Source of the DNA: Serratia sp. AKBS12
Lineage (GTDB): Bacteria; Pseudomonadota; Gammaproteobacteria; Enterobacterales; Enterobacteriaceae
Direction of reading: 5' to 3'
Assembly (NCBI RefSeq): GCF_024793895.1
Contig: NZ_JANUSB010000007.1
Location: 291,229 to 355,228 of the forward strand
DNA length: 64,000 bases
The notes below the pieces were generated by a model, which saw only the letters and a program-made list of their open reading frames with translations, had not been told where the DNA came from and did not search any database. Made by a program: the position numbers and the translations under genes. Within the stretch, counting starts at the first letter, position 1. Each line of letters starts with the position of its first letter. Positions 17,281 to 26,140 of this stretch are shown piece after piece.

Positions 17281-18468
17281 ATGAACACAGAAGGGTTACT
17301 CGCGCAGCGCATCGTTAACGTCAAAAGCTCCGCCATCCGTGAATTGCTCAAGCACAGCAAAATGCCAAATGTGATTTCGCTGGCCGGCGGTATTCCCTCG
17401 GACGCGCTGTTTGACTTTGAAGGGCTGAGCATCGCGACCCATCAGGCGATCGCCGAACAGCCAAAAAGCGCTTTCCAATATGGTTTGACCGAAGGCAGCC
17501 CGGTGCTGCGCCAGCGCATCTGCACGCTGTGCGCCGAGCGCGGTATTCGCGCGCAGCCGGAAGAGGTGATGGTCACCGCCGGCTCGCAACAGGCGCTGGA
17601 TTTGGTGATGCGCGCCATCGTCAATCCTGGCGATGTGTTTGTGGTGGAGCGGCCCACCTATCTGGCGGCGCTGCAAACGCTGGAGCTGGCCGAAGCCACG
17701 GTGATGTCGGTGTCTTCCGACAGCGACGGCATGGTGGTTGAAGAACTGGCCGAGCTGCTGAAAACCCAGCGCATCAAAGGGGTTTACGTGGTGCCGAACT
17801 TTGGCAACCCGAGCGGCCTGACGCTGAGCGCGTCGCGCCGCGAACTGCTGGTGAAGCTGGCGGTGGAACATAACTTCCTGATTATCGAGGACGACCCTTA
17901 CGGTGAGCTGCGTTTTACCGACCAGCGCAACGCCACGCTGCATCAGGTGTCGCAGCAGTTGCTGGGCCATACCGACAACGTTATCTACACCTCGACGTTT
18001 TCCAAGATTCTGGCGCCAGGGTTACGCCTGGGCTGGGCGATTCTGCCGCCGGTGTTGCTGCACAAGGTCGCGATTATCAAACAGGCGGCCGATCTGCACG
18101 CCAGTGCCCTGTCGCAGAGTATCGTAGAGTGTTATCTCGGCCTCGATCGTCTGCCAGCGCAGATCGACAAGATCCGCGCGGCCTACCAGCGCAAGGGCGA
18201 GATCCTTGCTGAACTGGTAACCCGTGAGCTGGGTGATGCCATCAGCTTCGATATGCCAAAAGGCGGCATGTTCCTGTGGGCGCGATTCCGCCAGCCGTTC
18301 AATGCCACCGAATGGCTGAACACCACGCTGGAAAACGGCGTGGTGTTCGTACCGGGGGAATATTTCTTCTCCGACAATCCGGATCGTTCCACCTTCCGCC
18401 TGTCGTTCGCGACCGCCACCGAACAGCAAATGCAGGAAGCCGTCGCCCGCTTGCGTCGCTCGCTGTAA
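17281..18468 (+). CDS. PLP-dependent aminotransferase (2-aminoadipate/MocR-like fold type I)
   Basis: 395-residue fold-type I aminotransferase. PLP-binding features: GLTEGSPVLRQRI, TAGSQQALDLVMRA, NFGNPSG (Asn binding the cofactor), DDPYGELRF and Schiff-base lysine in TSTFSKILAPGLRLGW; the carboxylate-binding Arg is in RSTFRLSFA. Resembles the LysN / 2-aminoadipate and branched/aromatic aminotransferase group without an N-terminal DNA-binding domain. Substrate cannot be read from sequence; its place after the liv operon suggests, but does not prove, branched-chain amino acids. The ATG at 17281 follows AAGAAGAA, a serviceable ribosome-binding site. Confidence 0.85.
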   Translation: MNTEGLLAQRIVNVKSSAIRELLKHSKMPNVISLAGGIPSDALFDFEGLSIATHQAIAEQPKSAFQYGLTEGSPVLRQRICTLCAERGIRAQPEEVMVTAGSQQALDLVMRAIVNPGDVFVVERPTYLAALQTLELAEATVMSVSSDSDGMVVEELAELLKTQRIKGVYVVPNFGNPSGLTLSASRRELLVKLAVEHNFLIIEDDPYGELRFTDQRNATLHQVSQQLLGHTDNVIYTSTFSKILAPGLRLGWAILPPVLLHKVAIIKQAADLHASALSQSIVECYLGLDRLPAQIDKIRAAYQRKGEILAELVTRELGDAISFDMPKGGMFLWARFRQPFNATEWLNTTLENGVVFVPGEYFFSDNPDRSTFRLSFATATEQQMQEAVARLRRSL

Positions 18469-18531
18469 ACGCCACGGCGGCGCGTTATCCCCGCGCCGCC
18501 GACATCAAACCGCAATCTGCATTTCACCCTG

Positions 18532-18571
18532 CCGTCACACCGCTGTCATGCAATCGTTATTAATCTGTCAT
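18532..18571 (+). promoter_or_regulatory. Tandem Pho box (four PhoB half-sites) upstream of ugpB
   Basis: Four 7-base units spaced by exactly four bases: CCGTCAC (18532), CTGTCAT (18543), TCGTTAT (18554) and CTGTCAT (18565), giving the 11-base periodicity of PhoB binding. This is two adjacent Pho boxes and fits known phosphate-starvation control of ugp in E. coli. The distance to the ugpB ATG is about 195 bases, leaving room for a promoter and a leader. I see no second promoter closer to the gene. Confidence 0.8.
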
Positions 18572-18765
18572 CCGTGCATGGCATGTTGGCTTCCGAACAA
18601 AAACTGATTCTTTTCGCTCACGCGCTTATTGCCCCAGGGATTGTCTGTCGCAGCAGGTTGCTCGCCGTCGGCATTTTCAGCCAGGTGGCTGAGATAGCAA
18701 CGATTAGCCAACGCTGCCGTGACATCAAGGCCGGGGGATACACCAGCTTTTTTCAGGAGTTAGGC

Positions 18766-20079
18766 ATGCTCACAATTCGAAAAACCACGCTGTGCGTCGC
18801 GTTGACCCTGGCGGTCAGCACCCAGGCACTGGCGGCGACCGAAATCCCGTTCTGGCACTCAATGGAAGGTGAACTGGGCAAAGAAGTGGATTCGCTGGCG
18901 GATCGCTTTAACCAGGCGCACAGCGACGTCAAGATCGTGCCGGTTTACAAAGGCAACTATGAACAAAGTCTGGCGGCGGGCATTGCCGCTTACCGTTCCG
19001 GCAAGTCGCCGGCCATCTTGCAGGTTTACGAAGTAGGCACGGCTACCATGATGGCAAGCAAGGCGATCAAGCCAGTGCATCAGGTATTTGCCGACGCTGG
19101 CATCAAATTTGACCAGTCGGTGTTTGTACCGACGGTAGCCGGGTATTACACCGACAATAAAAGCGGCCAACTGCTGTCACAACCGTTCAACAGTTCCACG
19201 CCGGTGCTGTATTACAACAAGGATGCCTTCAAAAAGGCCGGCCTGAACCCGGAACAGCCACCGAAAACCTGGCAGGATCTGGCGGCCTACAGCGCCAAAT
19301 TGCGCGCAGCCGGTATGAAGTGTGGCTATGCCAGTGGCTGGCAGGGCTGGATACAGCTGGAAAACTTCAGCGCCTGGCACGGTGTGCCGTTCGCCAGCGA
19401 GAACAACGGTTTTGGCGGCACCAGCGCCAAACTGGAGTTCAACAAGCCGTTGCAGGTGCAGCACATCCAGCTGTTGGCCGACATGAACCAGAAGGGTGAC
19501 TTCAGCTATTTTGGTCGTAAAGACGAATCTACCGAAAAGTTCTACAACGGCGACTGTGCCATCACCACTGCTTCCTCCGGCTCGTTGGCCGACATCAAGC
19601 AGTACGCCAAATTCAACTTCGGCGTCGGCATGATGCCGTATGACGTCAACGTCAAGAACGCGCCGCAAAACGCCATTATCGGCGGGGCCAGCCTGTGGGT
19701 GATGAATGGCAAAGACGCCGCGACCTACAAGGGCGTCGCCGAATTCCTGCAATATCTGACACAGCCGGAAATCGCCGCCGAATGGCATCAGAAGACCGGT
19801 TACCTGCCGATTACCACTGCCGCTTACGACCTGACCAAGCAGCAGGGTTTCTACGACAAGAATCCGGGGGCCGATGTGGCGACGCGCCAGATGTTGAACA
19901 AACCGCCGTTGCCGTTCACCAAAGGCCTGCGTCTGGGCAATATGCCGCAGATTCGTACCGTGGTGGATGAAGAACTGGAAAGCGTCTGGACTGGCAAAAA
20001 GAGTCCGCAACAGGCGCTGGATGCCGCCGTACAGCGTGGCGACGTGTTACTGCGCCGTTTCGAATCTCAGACCAGGTAA
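18766..20079 (+). CDS. ugpB: sn-glycerol-3-phosphate binding protein UgpB
   Basis: 437-residue periplasmic binding protein (E. coli 438) for glycerol-3-phosphate and glycerophosphocholine. Signal peptide [15 protein letters not shown], mature start [19 protein letters not shown]. Family segments [29 protein letters not shown] and [12 protein letters not shown] are present. The ATG at 18766 is chosen because it begins the signal peptide; the frame is open for 64 codons upstream without similarity. Controlled by the Pho box upstream. Confidence 0.97.
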   Translation: MLTIRKTTLCVALTLAVSTQALAATEIPFWHSMEGELGKEVDSLADRFNQAHSDVKIVPVYKGNYEQSLAAGIAAYRSGKSPAILQVYEVGTATMMASKAIKPVHQVFADAGIKFDQSVFVPTVAGYYTDNKSGQLLSQPFNSSTPVLYYNKDAFKKAGLNPEQPPKTWQDLAAYSAKLRAAGMKCGYASGWQGWIQLENFSAWHGVPFASENNGFGGTSAKLEFNKPLQVQHIQLLADMNQKGDFSYFGRKDESTEKFYNGDCAITTASSGSLADIKQYAKFNFGVGMMPYDVNVKNAPQNAIIGGASLWVMNGKDAATYKGVAEFLQYLTQPEIAAEWHQKTGYLPITTAAYDLTKQQGFYDKNPGADVATRQMLNKPPLPFTKGLRLGNMPQIRTVVDEELESVWTGKKSPQQALDAAVQRGDVLLRRFESQTR

Positions 20080-20127
20080 CAACGGTTACCGTGCTTCGCC
20101 ATTCTGGGGCTGGATCGTGCTCGTTCT

Positions 20128-20160
20128 ACGGCTGGACGCTGTGTCCACGCCGGGAGCCGT
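20128..20160 (+). other. Hairpin between ugpB and ugpA
   Basis: Nested inverted repeat in the 162-base gap: outer arms ACGGCT/AGCCGT and inner arms TGGAC/GTCCA around GCTGT. No T-tract, so it is not a classical terminator. It could protect the 3' end of ugpB mRNA, as often seen after binding-protein genes. Confidence 0.5.
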
Positions 20161-20241
20161 GCACGGCCTATACCCAGACTGGCTTTGCGCACGACGTTTC
20201 ACTCCGAGTTGCCCGTCTTTTGTCTGCATGAGTTCCTGATT

Positions 20242-21129
20242 ATGAGTTCACAACGTACCGGTTTCGCCTGCAGTTGGCTGCCCTATGCGCTGGTGCTGCC
20301 GCAGTTGCTGATAACCGCGCTATTTTTCCTGTGGCCCGCCGGCGAAGCGCTGTGGTATTCGGTGCAAAGTCTCGATCCGTTCGGCCTTTCCAGCCAGTTC
20401 GTCGGGATGGATAACTTCACCCAGCTGTTCCACGACCCGTATTACCTCGATTCGTTCTACACCACGCTGGTGTTCAGTTTTTTGGTGGCCGGCATTGGCC
20501 TGCTGGTGTCGCTGTTTCTGGCGGCGCTGGTGGATCACGTGCTGCACGGAAGTCGGCTGTATCAAACCCTGCTGCTGTTGCCGTATGCGGTAGCGCCGGC
20601 GGTGGCTGCGGTGCTGTGGATATTCCTGTTTAACCCGGGGCTGGGGCTGATTACCCACGCGCTGGCGGCGCTGGGGTATGACTGGAACCACGCCCAGCAT
20701 AGCGGCCAGGCGATGTTCCTGGTGGTGCTGGCCTCGGTGTGGAAGCAAATCAGTTACAACTTCCTGTTTTTCCTGGCGGCGTTGCAGTCGATTCCCCGTT
20801 CGCTGGTGGAAGCGGCGGCGATTGACGGCGCCGGTCCGGTGCGGCGCTTCTTCAACCTGGCGCTGCCGCTGATTTCGCCGGTGAGCTTCTTTTTACTGGT
20901 GGTCAATCTGGTTTACGCCTTCTTCGACACCTTCCCGGTGATCGATGCCGCTACCGGCGGCGGCCCGGTACAATCCACCACCACGCTGATCTACAAGATT
21001 TACCGCGAAGGATTCGCCGGCCTGGATCTTGCCAGCTCGGCCGCGCAATCGGTGGTGTTGATGCTGCTGGTCATTGGCCTGACGGTGATCCAGTTCCGCT
21101 TTGTCGAACGTAAGGTGCGCTACCAATGA
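20242..21129 (+). CDS. ugpA: sn-glycerol-3-phosphate permease UgpA
   Basis: 295-residue inner-membrane permease, the same length as E. coli UgpA. Six hydrophobic helices and the EAA coupling loop [23 protein letters not shown] (about residues 188-210). ATG at 20242 ([21 protein letters not shown]) selected for family length; the frame is open upstream. Ends in an ATGA overlap with ugpE. Confidence 0.96.
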   Translation: MSSQRTGFACSWLPYALVLPQLLITALFFLWPAGEALWYSVQSLDPFGLSSQFVGMDNFTQLFHDPYYLDSFYTTLVFSFLVAGIGLLVSLFLAALVDHVLHGSRLYQTLLLLPYAVAPAVAAVLWIFLFNPGLGLITHALAALGYDWNHAQHSGQAMFLVVLASVWKQISYNFLFFLAALQSIPRSLVEAAAIDGAGPVRRFFNLALPLISPVSFFLLVVNLVYAFFDTFPVIDAATGGGPVQSTTTLIYKIYREGFAGLDLASSAAQSVVLMLLVIGLTVIQFRFVERKVRYQ

Positions 21130-21971
21130 TAGAAAACCGACGCGGGCTGGATATTTTCTGCCATGCCATGTTGCTGCTCGGCGTGCTGCTGATCCTGTTC
21201 CCGCTGTACGTGGCGTTCGTTGCCGCCACGCTGGACGATCGGCAGATATTTCAGGTGCCGATGAGCCTGATCCCCGGCGGTCACCTGTGGGAAAACCTCA
21301 GCCAGATCTGGCAGGGCGGGGTGGGCAACGTCAAGGCACCGTTTTCGCTGCTGCTACTCAACAGCCTGGTGATGGCGCTGGCAATTACCGTTGGCAAGAT
21401 TGCAGTATCGATGCTGTCGGCCTATGCGATCGTTTATTTCCGCTTCCCGTTGCGCAGCCTGTGCTTCTGGCTGATCTTCCTGACCTTGATGCTGCCGGTG
21501 GAGGTGCGTATTTTCCCGACGGTGGAAGTGATCGCCAATCTTGACATGCTCGACAGCTACACCGGCCTGACGCTGCCGCTGATGGCGTCGGCAACCGCGA
21601 CCTTCCTGTTTCGACAGTTCTTCATGACCTTGCCGGATGAGCTGCTGGAAGCGGCGCGCATCGACGGAGCCGGGCCGATGCGCTTTTTCTGGGACATTGT
21701 ACTGCCGCTGTCGAAAACCAATCTGGCGGCGCTGTTCGTCATCACCTTTATTTACGGCTGGAACCAGTACCTATGGCCGATTCTGATTACCAGCGACCCG
21801 ACGATGGGCACCGCAGTGGCAGGCATTAAAAGCATGATTTCTACTTCCGGCGCGCCGACCCAGTGGAATCAGGTGATGGCGGCGATGTTATTAACCTTAA
21901 TTCCACCGGTTGCGGTGGTTCTTTTGATGCAGCGCTGGTTTGTGCGCGGTCTGGTAGACAGTGAGAAATAA
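21126..21971 (+). CDS. ugpE: sn-glycerol-3-phosphate permease UgpE
   Basis: 281-residue permease partner of UgpA, six helices, with the EAA loop [23 protein letters not shown] (about residues 173-195) and the family ending [22 protein letters not shown]. The start overlaps ugpA; the stop directly abuts the ugpC ATG with no spacer. Confidence 0.97.
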   Translation: MIENRRGLDIFCHAMLLLGVLLILFPLYVAFVAATLDDRQIFQVPMSLIPGGHLWENLSQIWQGGVGNVKAPFSLLLLNSLVMALAITVGKIAVSMLSAYAIVYFRFPLRSLCFWLIFLTLMLPVEVRIFPTVEVIANLDMLDSYTGLTLPLMASATATFLFRQFFMTLPDELLEAARIDGAGPMRFFWDIVLPLSKTNLAALFVITFIYGWNQYLWPILITSDPTMGTAVAGIKSMISTSGAPTQWNQVMAAMLLTLIPPVAVVLLMQRWFVRGLVDSEK

Positions 21972-23045
21972 ATGGCAGGCTTAAAACTACAGGCAGTCAC
22001 CAAATCCTATGACGGTAAGAACACCGTGATCCAGCCGTTTGATCTGGATGTGGCGGACGGTGAATTTATCGTGATGGTTGGGCCGTCAGGCTGCGGCAAG
22101 TCGACGTTGTTGCGTATGGTGGCCGGCCTTGAGCGCATTTCCAGCGGTGATATCTATATCGACGACCGGCGCGTCAGCGAACTGGAGCCCAAGGATCGCG
22201 GGATTGCGATGGTGTTTCAGAACTACGCGCTGTATCCGCATATGAGCGTATACGACAATATGGCGTACGGCCTGAAGATCCGTGGTTTCGGTAAACAGCA
22301 TATCCGCCAGCGGGTTGAGGAAGCGGCGCGCATTCTGGAGCTGGGGCCTCTGCTGCTGCGCAAGCCGCGTGAACTGTCCGGCGGCCAGCGCCAGCGCGTG
22401 GCGATGGGGCGCGCCATTGTGCGTGAGCCAGCGGTATTTTTGTTCGATGAGCCGCTGTCCAATCTGGATGCCAAACTGCGGGTGCAAATGCGCCTGGAGT
22501 TGCAACAACTGCATCGTCGGCTGAAAACCACCAGCCTGTACGTCACCCACGATCAGGTGGAGGCGATGACGCTGGCACAGCGGGTGATCGTGATGAACAA
22601 GGGCGTGGCGGAGCAGATTGGTACGCCGAGCGAGGTGTATCAGCGCCCAGCCTCGCTGTTTGTCGCCAGTTTCATCGGTTCGCCGGCGATGAACCTGCTG
22701 CCGGGGATCCTCAGCGCCGACGGTCGCCAACTGCTGTTGGACGACGGCAGCGCTGTGCCGTTGCCGCAGGCACGTATTGAATGGAGCGGTCGTCGTGTGA
22801 CGTTGGGCATCCGCCCGGAACATATTCAACTGGTTGATGATCCACTGCGAGGCATAGCGTTATCGCTGCAAACGCTGGAGCTGCTGGGGGCCGATAATCT
22901 GGCACACGGTCAGTGGGGCAGCGTCGGGGTGATCGTGCGGCTGTCGCATGAAAACTTGCCGTCGCCAGGCAGCACGTTATATTTACAGCTGCCCGCACAC
23001 GCGCTGCACTTTTTTGACACCCAAAGCGGATTACGGATGGAATGA
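21972..23045 (+). CDS. ugpC: sn-glycerol-3-phosphate ABC ATPase UgpC
   Basis: 357-residue ATPase of the MalK subgroup. Walker [10 protein letters not shown] (about residues 37-45), Q-loop [21 protein letters not shown], signature [15 protein letters not shown] and Walker [15 protein letters not shown]-terminal regulatory OB-type domain (about 235-357) contains the [11 protein letters not shown] motif. The stop overlaps the ugpQ start. Confidence 0.97.
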   Translation: MAGLKLQAVTKSYDGKNTVIQPFDLDVADGEFIVMVGPSGCGKSTLLRMVAGLERISSGDIYIDDRRVSELEPKDRGIAMVFQNYALYPHMSVYDNMAYGLKIRGFGKQHIRQRVEEAARILELGPLLLRKPRELSGGQRQRVAMGRAIVREPAVFLFDEPLSNLDAKLRVQMRLELQQLHRRLKTTSLYVTHDQVEAMTLAQRVIVMNKGVAEQIGTPSEVYQRPASLFVASFIGSPAMNLLPGILSADGRQLLLDDGSAVPLPQARIEWSGRRVTLGIRPEHIQLVDDPLRGIALSLQTLELLGADNLAHGQWGSVGVIVRLSHENLPSPGSTLYLQLPAHALHFFDTQSGLRME

Positions 23046-23782
23046 TGACTCCTGCCTGGCCTTACCCTCATATCGTCGCCCATCGTGGCGGCGGCGCATT
23101 GGCACCGGAAAATACCCTGGCGGCCATCGACGTCGGTGCTCGTCACGGCCATAAAATGATCGAATTCGACGCCAAGCTGGCACAGGATGGACAGATTTTT
23201 CTATTGCATGACGACACGCTGGACCGCACCAGCAACGGTTGGGGAATGGCCGGCGATCTGTCGTGGGAACAGCTGGCGCAGCTGGACGCCGGCAACTGGT
23301 ACAGCGCTGCCTTTAAAGGAGAGCGTCTACCGTTGCTGGTCGAGGTAGCGGAACGTTGCAAACAGCATGGCCTGATGGCCAACATCGAGATTAAGCCGAC
23401 CACCGGCAGCGAGCAAGAAACCGGCCGGGTAGTCGCGCTGGCGGCGCGTCTGCTCTGGCAGGGGCAAACCGATCCGCTGCTGTCGTCATTTTCCGTTGCG
23501 GCATTGGCGGCGGCTCAGCTCGCGGTACCGGAACTGCCGCGCGGCCTGTTGCTGGAAGCGTGGCAGGAGAACTGGCGTGAACTGACCGAGCGGCTCGGCT
23601 GCGTGTCGCTGCACATCGATCATCAGGTATTGACCGAAGCGCGCGTGCAACAGCTGAAGCAGGCGGGTCTGCGCATTCTGGTCTATACCGTCAACAGTCC
23701 GCAGCGTGCGCGACAGCTGCTCGATTGGGGTGTGGATTGCATCTGCACCGACCGTATCGATTTGATCGGCGCAGATTTTTAA
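23042..23782 (+). CDS. ugpQ: Cytosolic glycerophosphodiester phosphodiesterase UgpQ
   Basis: 246-residue GDPD-family enzyme that hydrolyses glycerophosphodiesters, as they enter through Ugp, to glycerol-3-phosphate plus an alcohol. TIM-barrel motifs: catalytic [12 protein letters not shown] (His/Arg, about residues 14-25), metal-binding [10 protein letters not shown] and [11 protein letters not shown], then ANIEIKP. No signal peptide, so cytoplasmic. Two consecutive ATG codons occur at 23042 and 23045. Converges on yhhA with one base between the stops. Confidence 0.96.
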   Translation: MMTPAWPYPHIVAHRGGGALAPENTLAAIDVGARHGHKMIEFDAKLAQDGQIFLLHDDTLDRTSNGWGMAGDLSWEQLAQLDAGNWYSAAFKGERLPLLVEVAERCKQHGLMANIEIKPTTGSEQETGRVVALAARLLWQGQTDPLLSSFSVAALAAAQLAVPELPRGLLLEAWQENWRELTERLGCVSLHIDHQVLTEARVQQLKQAGLRILVYTVNSPQRARQLLDWGVDCICTDRIDLIGADF

Positions 23783-23783
23783 A

Positions 23784-24110
23784 TCAGCGTGAACCGGCAG
23801 GTAACGGCGCGGTAGGCACCGCCGGCGTAGTGCGATTGAACGGATTGGCTGGCTGGTTGCCGTTCGGCAGTATCTGGCTGTTGTTGGGTGCCGTTTGCAG
23901 CAACTTCCGCTGGTTATTATCAAACTGGCGCTGTTGCTGTAACCGCCGTTGGTCAAGCTGTTGATTATTCAACGTACGCTGCTGCTGTTGCTGCTGACTG
24001 CGCTGGTTAAGAAACTGCTGCTGCCCGCTCAGCGTGGTGACGCCGTTTTCTGCTGATGCCAGCCAGGGCAGCAGCAACAGGGCGATAAAGCCGTATTGAT
24101 GTTTCATCAT
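23784..24110 (-). CDS. yhhA: DUF2756 exported protein YhhA
   Basis: 108-residue exported protein: signal peptide GFIALLLLPWLASA then a Gln/Asn/Arg-rich low-complexity body (SQQQQQQRTLNNQQLDQRRLQQQ split by short spacers) and a Pro-rich tail. Matches E. coli YhhA in position after ugpQ and in composition. AGGAGG sits five bases before the first of two ATG codons, so I start at 24110. Function unknown; the body is likely disordered or coiled. Confidence 0.85.
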   Translation of the reverse strand: MMKHQYGFIALLLLPWLASAENGVTTLSGQQQFLNQRSQQQQQQRTLNNQQLDQRRLQQQRQFDNNQRKLLQTAPNNSQILPNGNQPANPFNRTTPAVPTAPLPAGSR

Positions 24111-24255
24111 GTGTACCTCCTCATTTAATCCTAATCCATTGCGGCAAAAAAGCCCGACAGATTATTTATTGACCTATTGTAAACCCACTTTGCTCCGCGC
24201 TTCCCCTGTCTATCCGTTACAATCGCCTTTTCACCCCAGTTAGGATCAAATTGAC

Positions 24256-25116
24256 GTGTTACTCCTGGTTATTACTACCATTTTATGGGCATTTTCTTTT
24301 AGCCTGATTGGCGAATATCTGGCGGGCCAGGTGGACAGCTGGTTTTCAGTTCTGATGCGCATCGGGCTGGCGGCGGTGGTTTTCCTGCCGTTTCTGCGCT
24401 GGCGCAATATCAAGCCGCGGGTGATTCTGTTGTACATGCTGGTGGGTGCCTGCCAGCTTGGTATCATGTATCTGCTGAGTTTTCGCGCCTATCTGTATCT
24501 GACGGTGCCGGAGTTTCTGCTGTTTACCGTGCTGACGCCGCTGTATATCACGTTAATCTACGATCTGCTCAGCCGTCGCCGCTTGCGCTGGGGCTATGTA
24601 TTCAGCGCGCTGCTGGCGGTGCTGGGGGCGGCGATTATCCGCTACCATCACCTCAGCGATCACTTTTGGTGGGGGCTGTTACTGGTGCAGACGGCGAACA
24701 TCAGTTTCGCCATTGGCATGGTGGGCTATAAACGCCTGATGGAAGTGCACCCGTTGCCGCAGCACACCGCGTTTTCCTGGTTCTACCTGGGCGCATTGGC
24801 GGTGGCGGCGGTCGCCTGGCTGCTGTGGGGAAATCCACACCAACTGCCTACCACCGGCCTGCAATGGGGTATTCTGGTGTGGTTGGGCGTGGTGGCGTCC
24901 GGGCTGGGATATTTCATGTGGAACTACGGTGCGACCCAGGTGGATGCCGGCACGCTCGGCATCATGAACAATATGCATGTGCCCGCCGGATTGCTGGTCA
25001 ATCTGGCTATTTGGCAACAGCAGCCGCACTGGCCGAGCTTTATTATTGGCGGGGCGGTGATTACAGCTTCGCTATGGGTGCACCGCCGCTGGGTGGCGCC
25101 AAAGGTTTCACCGTAG
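24256..25116 (+). CDS. bioP: Biotin transporter BioP (YigM), EamA family
   Basis: 286-residue protein with about ten transmembrane helices in two EamA repeats ([16 protein letters not shown] at the start; [20 protein letters not shown] in the second half). It matches E. coli YigM, described as a high-affinity biotin importer, and sits beside metR-metE as there. The start is GTG at 24256, preceded by TTAGGATC. The 3' end overlaps the convergent metR by 56 bases. Confidence 0.88.
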   Translation: MLLLVITTILWAFSFSLIGEYLAGQVDSWFSVLMRIGLAAVVFLPFLRWRNIKPRVILLYMLVGACQLGIMYLLSFRAYLYLTVPEFLLFTVLTPLYITLIYDLLSRRRLRWGYVFSALLAVLGAAIIRYHHLSDHFWWGLLLVQTANISFAIGMVGYKRLMEVHPLPQHTAFSWFYLGALAVAAVAWLLWGNPHQLPTTGLQWGILVWLGVVASGLGYFMWNYGATQVDAGTLGIMNNMHVPAGLLVNLAIWQQQPHWPSFIIGGAVITASLWVHRRWVAPKVSP

Positions 25117-26035
25117 CCACGCTGGCGTTGGGGCGGGCGGCGTCACGCACGAACGGCAGATGATCGCAGGCGTGCTGGCGTGCCGAGCGGATGAACGCTT
25201 CGGTCACCGCCTGGCGCTGCTCGCCGTCACGTACCGCGGCGTACAGCCGGCTCCACAGACCGTCCCCCAGCGTTTTGGTGACCACCAACCCCTGGCGCTC
25301 GAAGCTTTCCACCACCCAGTGCGGCAGCGCGGCAATGCCCATGCGTGCCGACACCATCTGGATCAGCAGCAGGGTATTATCGACGCTTTTCAATGCCGGG
25401 CTAATGCCGGCCGGCTGCAGGAAATGGCGCCAGATATCCAGACGTTGGCGTTGTACCGGGTAAATCATCAGCGTTTCATCAATCAGGTCTTGCGGTTCAA
25501 TATGCGGTTTGTTGGCCAGCGGGTGATCTGGCGCCAGCACCAGCCGCACTTCAAAGTCGAACATTGGCGAATAATGCAGCCCGCTGCGCGGTAAAATATC
25601 GGAGGTCAGCACCAGATCCAGTTCACCCTGCTGCAGCGCCGGCTGCGGATCGAACGTCACCCCGGATTTGAAATCCATCACCACCTGCGGGAAGCGCTGG
25701 CGGAAATTGTCCAGCGCCGGCGTCAGCCACTGGATGCAACTGTGGCATTCGATGGCGATGCGCAGCGTAGCCTGATGCGGTTCGTGGCAGGCCTGCAACG
25801 CCTGTTGAATCTGCGGCAATACCTGTTCTGCCAACTGCAACAGAATCTCTCCCTGCGCGGTAAAGCGCAGCGGCTGGCTTTTGCGAACGAACAGCTTAAA
25901 GCCCAGACGCAGCTCCAGATCGCTGAACTGATGCGAAAGGGCCGATTGTGTCTGATGGAGTTGCGCAGCCGCTGCGGCCAGAGAGCCGGTATTGCGCAGT
26001 GCCTGCAGCGTCCGTAAGTGTTTCAGTTCGATCAT
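25061..26035 (-). CDS. metR: LysR-type methionine regulator MetR
   Basis: 324-residue LysR-family activator of metE and related genes, with homocysteine as coactivator. N-terminal helix-turn-helix [23 protein letters not shown] (about residues 19-41); effector domain includes [18 protein letters not shown]. Slightly longer than E. coli MetR (317): the Pro/Ala-rich C-terminal end ([20 protein letters not shown]) is the part that overlaps bioP on the other strand. Divergent from metE. Confidence 0.96.
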   Translation of the reverse strand: MIELKHLRTLQALRNTGSLAAAAAQLHQTQSALSHQFSDLELRLGFKLFVRKSQPLRFTAQGEILLQLAEQVLPQIQQALQACHEPHQATLRIAIECHSCIQWLTPALDNFRQRFPQVVMDFKSGVTFDPQPALQQGELDLVLTSDILPRSGLHYSPMFDFEVRLVLAPDHPLANKPHIEPQDLIDETLMIYPVQRQRLDIWRHFLQPAGISPALKSVDNTLLLIQMVSARMGIAALPHWVVESFERQGLVVTKTLGDGLWSRLYAAVRDGEQRQAVTEAFIRSARQHACDHLPFVRDAARPNASVATVKPLAPPSGGAPIAKL

Positions 26036-26125
26036 GAGAGTCCTTCACAGTGACAGTGAATAAATTGCGCTTGTGGTTGATACACTACCTGCTGATTATG
26101 GATGTGTAAACATCTGGACGGCTAA
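26035..26125. promoter_or_regulatory. metR/metE control region: MetR site and MetJ boxes
   Basis: A MetR-type site TGAG AGTCC TTCA at 26035-26047 fits TGAA-N5-TTCA at seven of eight fixed positions and touches the metR start codon. Three adjoining 8-mers at 26100-26123 (GGATGTGT, AAACATCT, GGACGGCT) match the MetJ met box AGACGTCT at 5, 6 and 6 of 8 positions, the tandem arrangement MetJ needs. They lie right before the metE ribosome-binding site. The consensus sequences are from memory. Confidence 0.6.
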
Positions 26126-26140
26126 ATGGGGAATATGACG

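Noticed and set aside
18859..20010. Long minus-strand frames opposite ugpB (up to 277 codons)
   Set aside because: ugpB is certain; the antisense products show no family features and have no ribosome-binding sites.
23784..24110. Gln-rich frame taken at first as a simple-sequence artefact
   Set aside because: Kept as yhhA because it has a signal peptide, an AGGAGG ribosome-binding site and the expected position after ugpQ.
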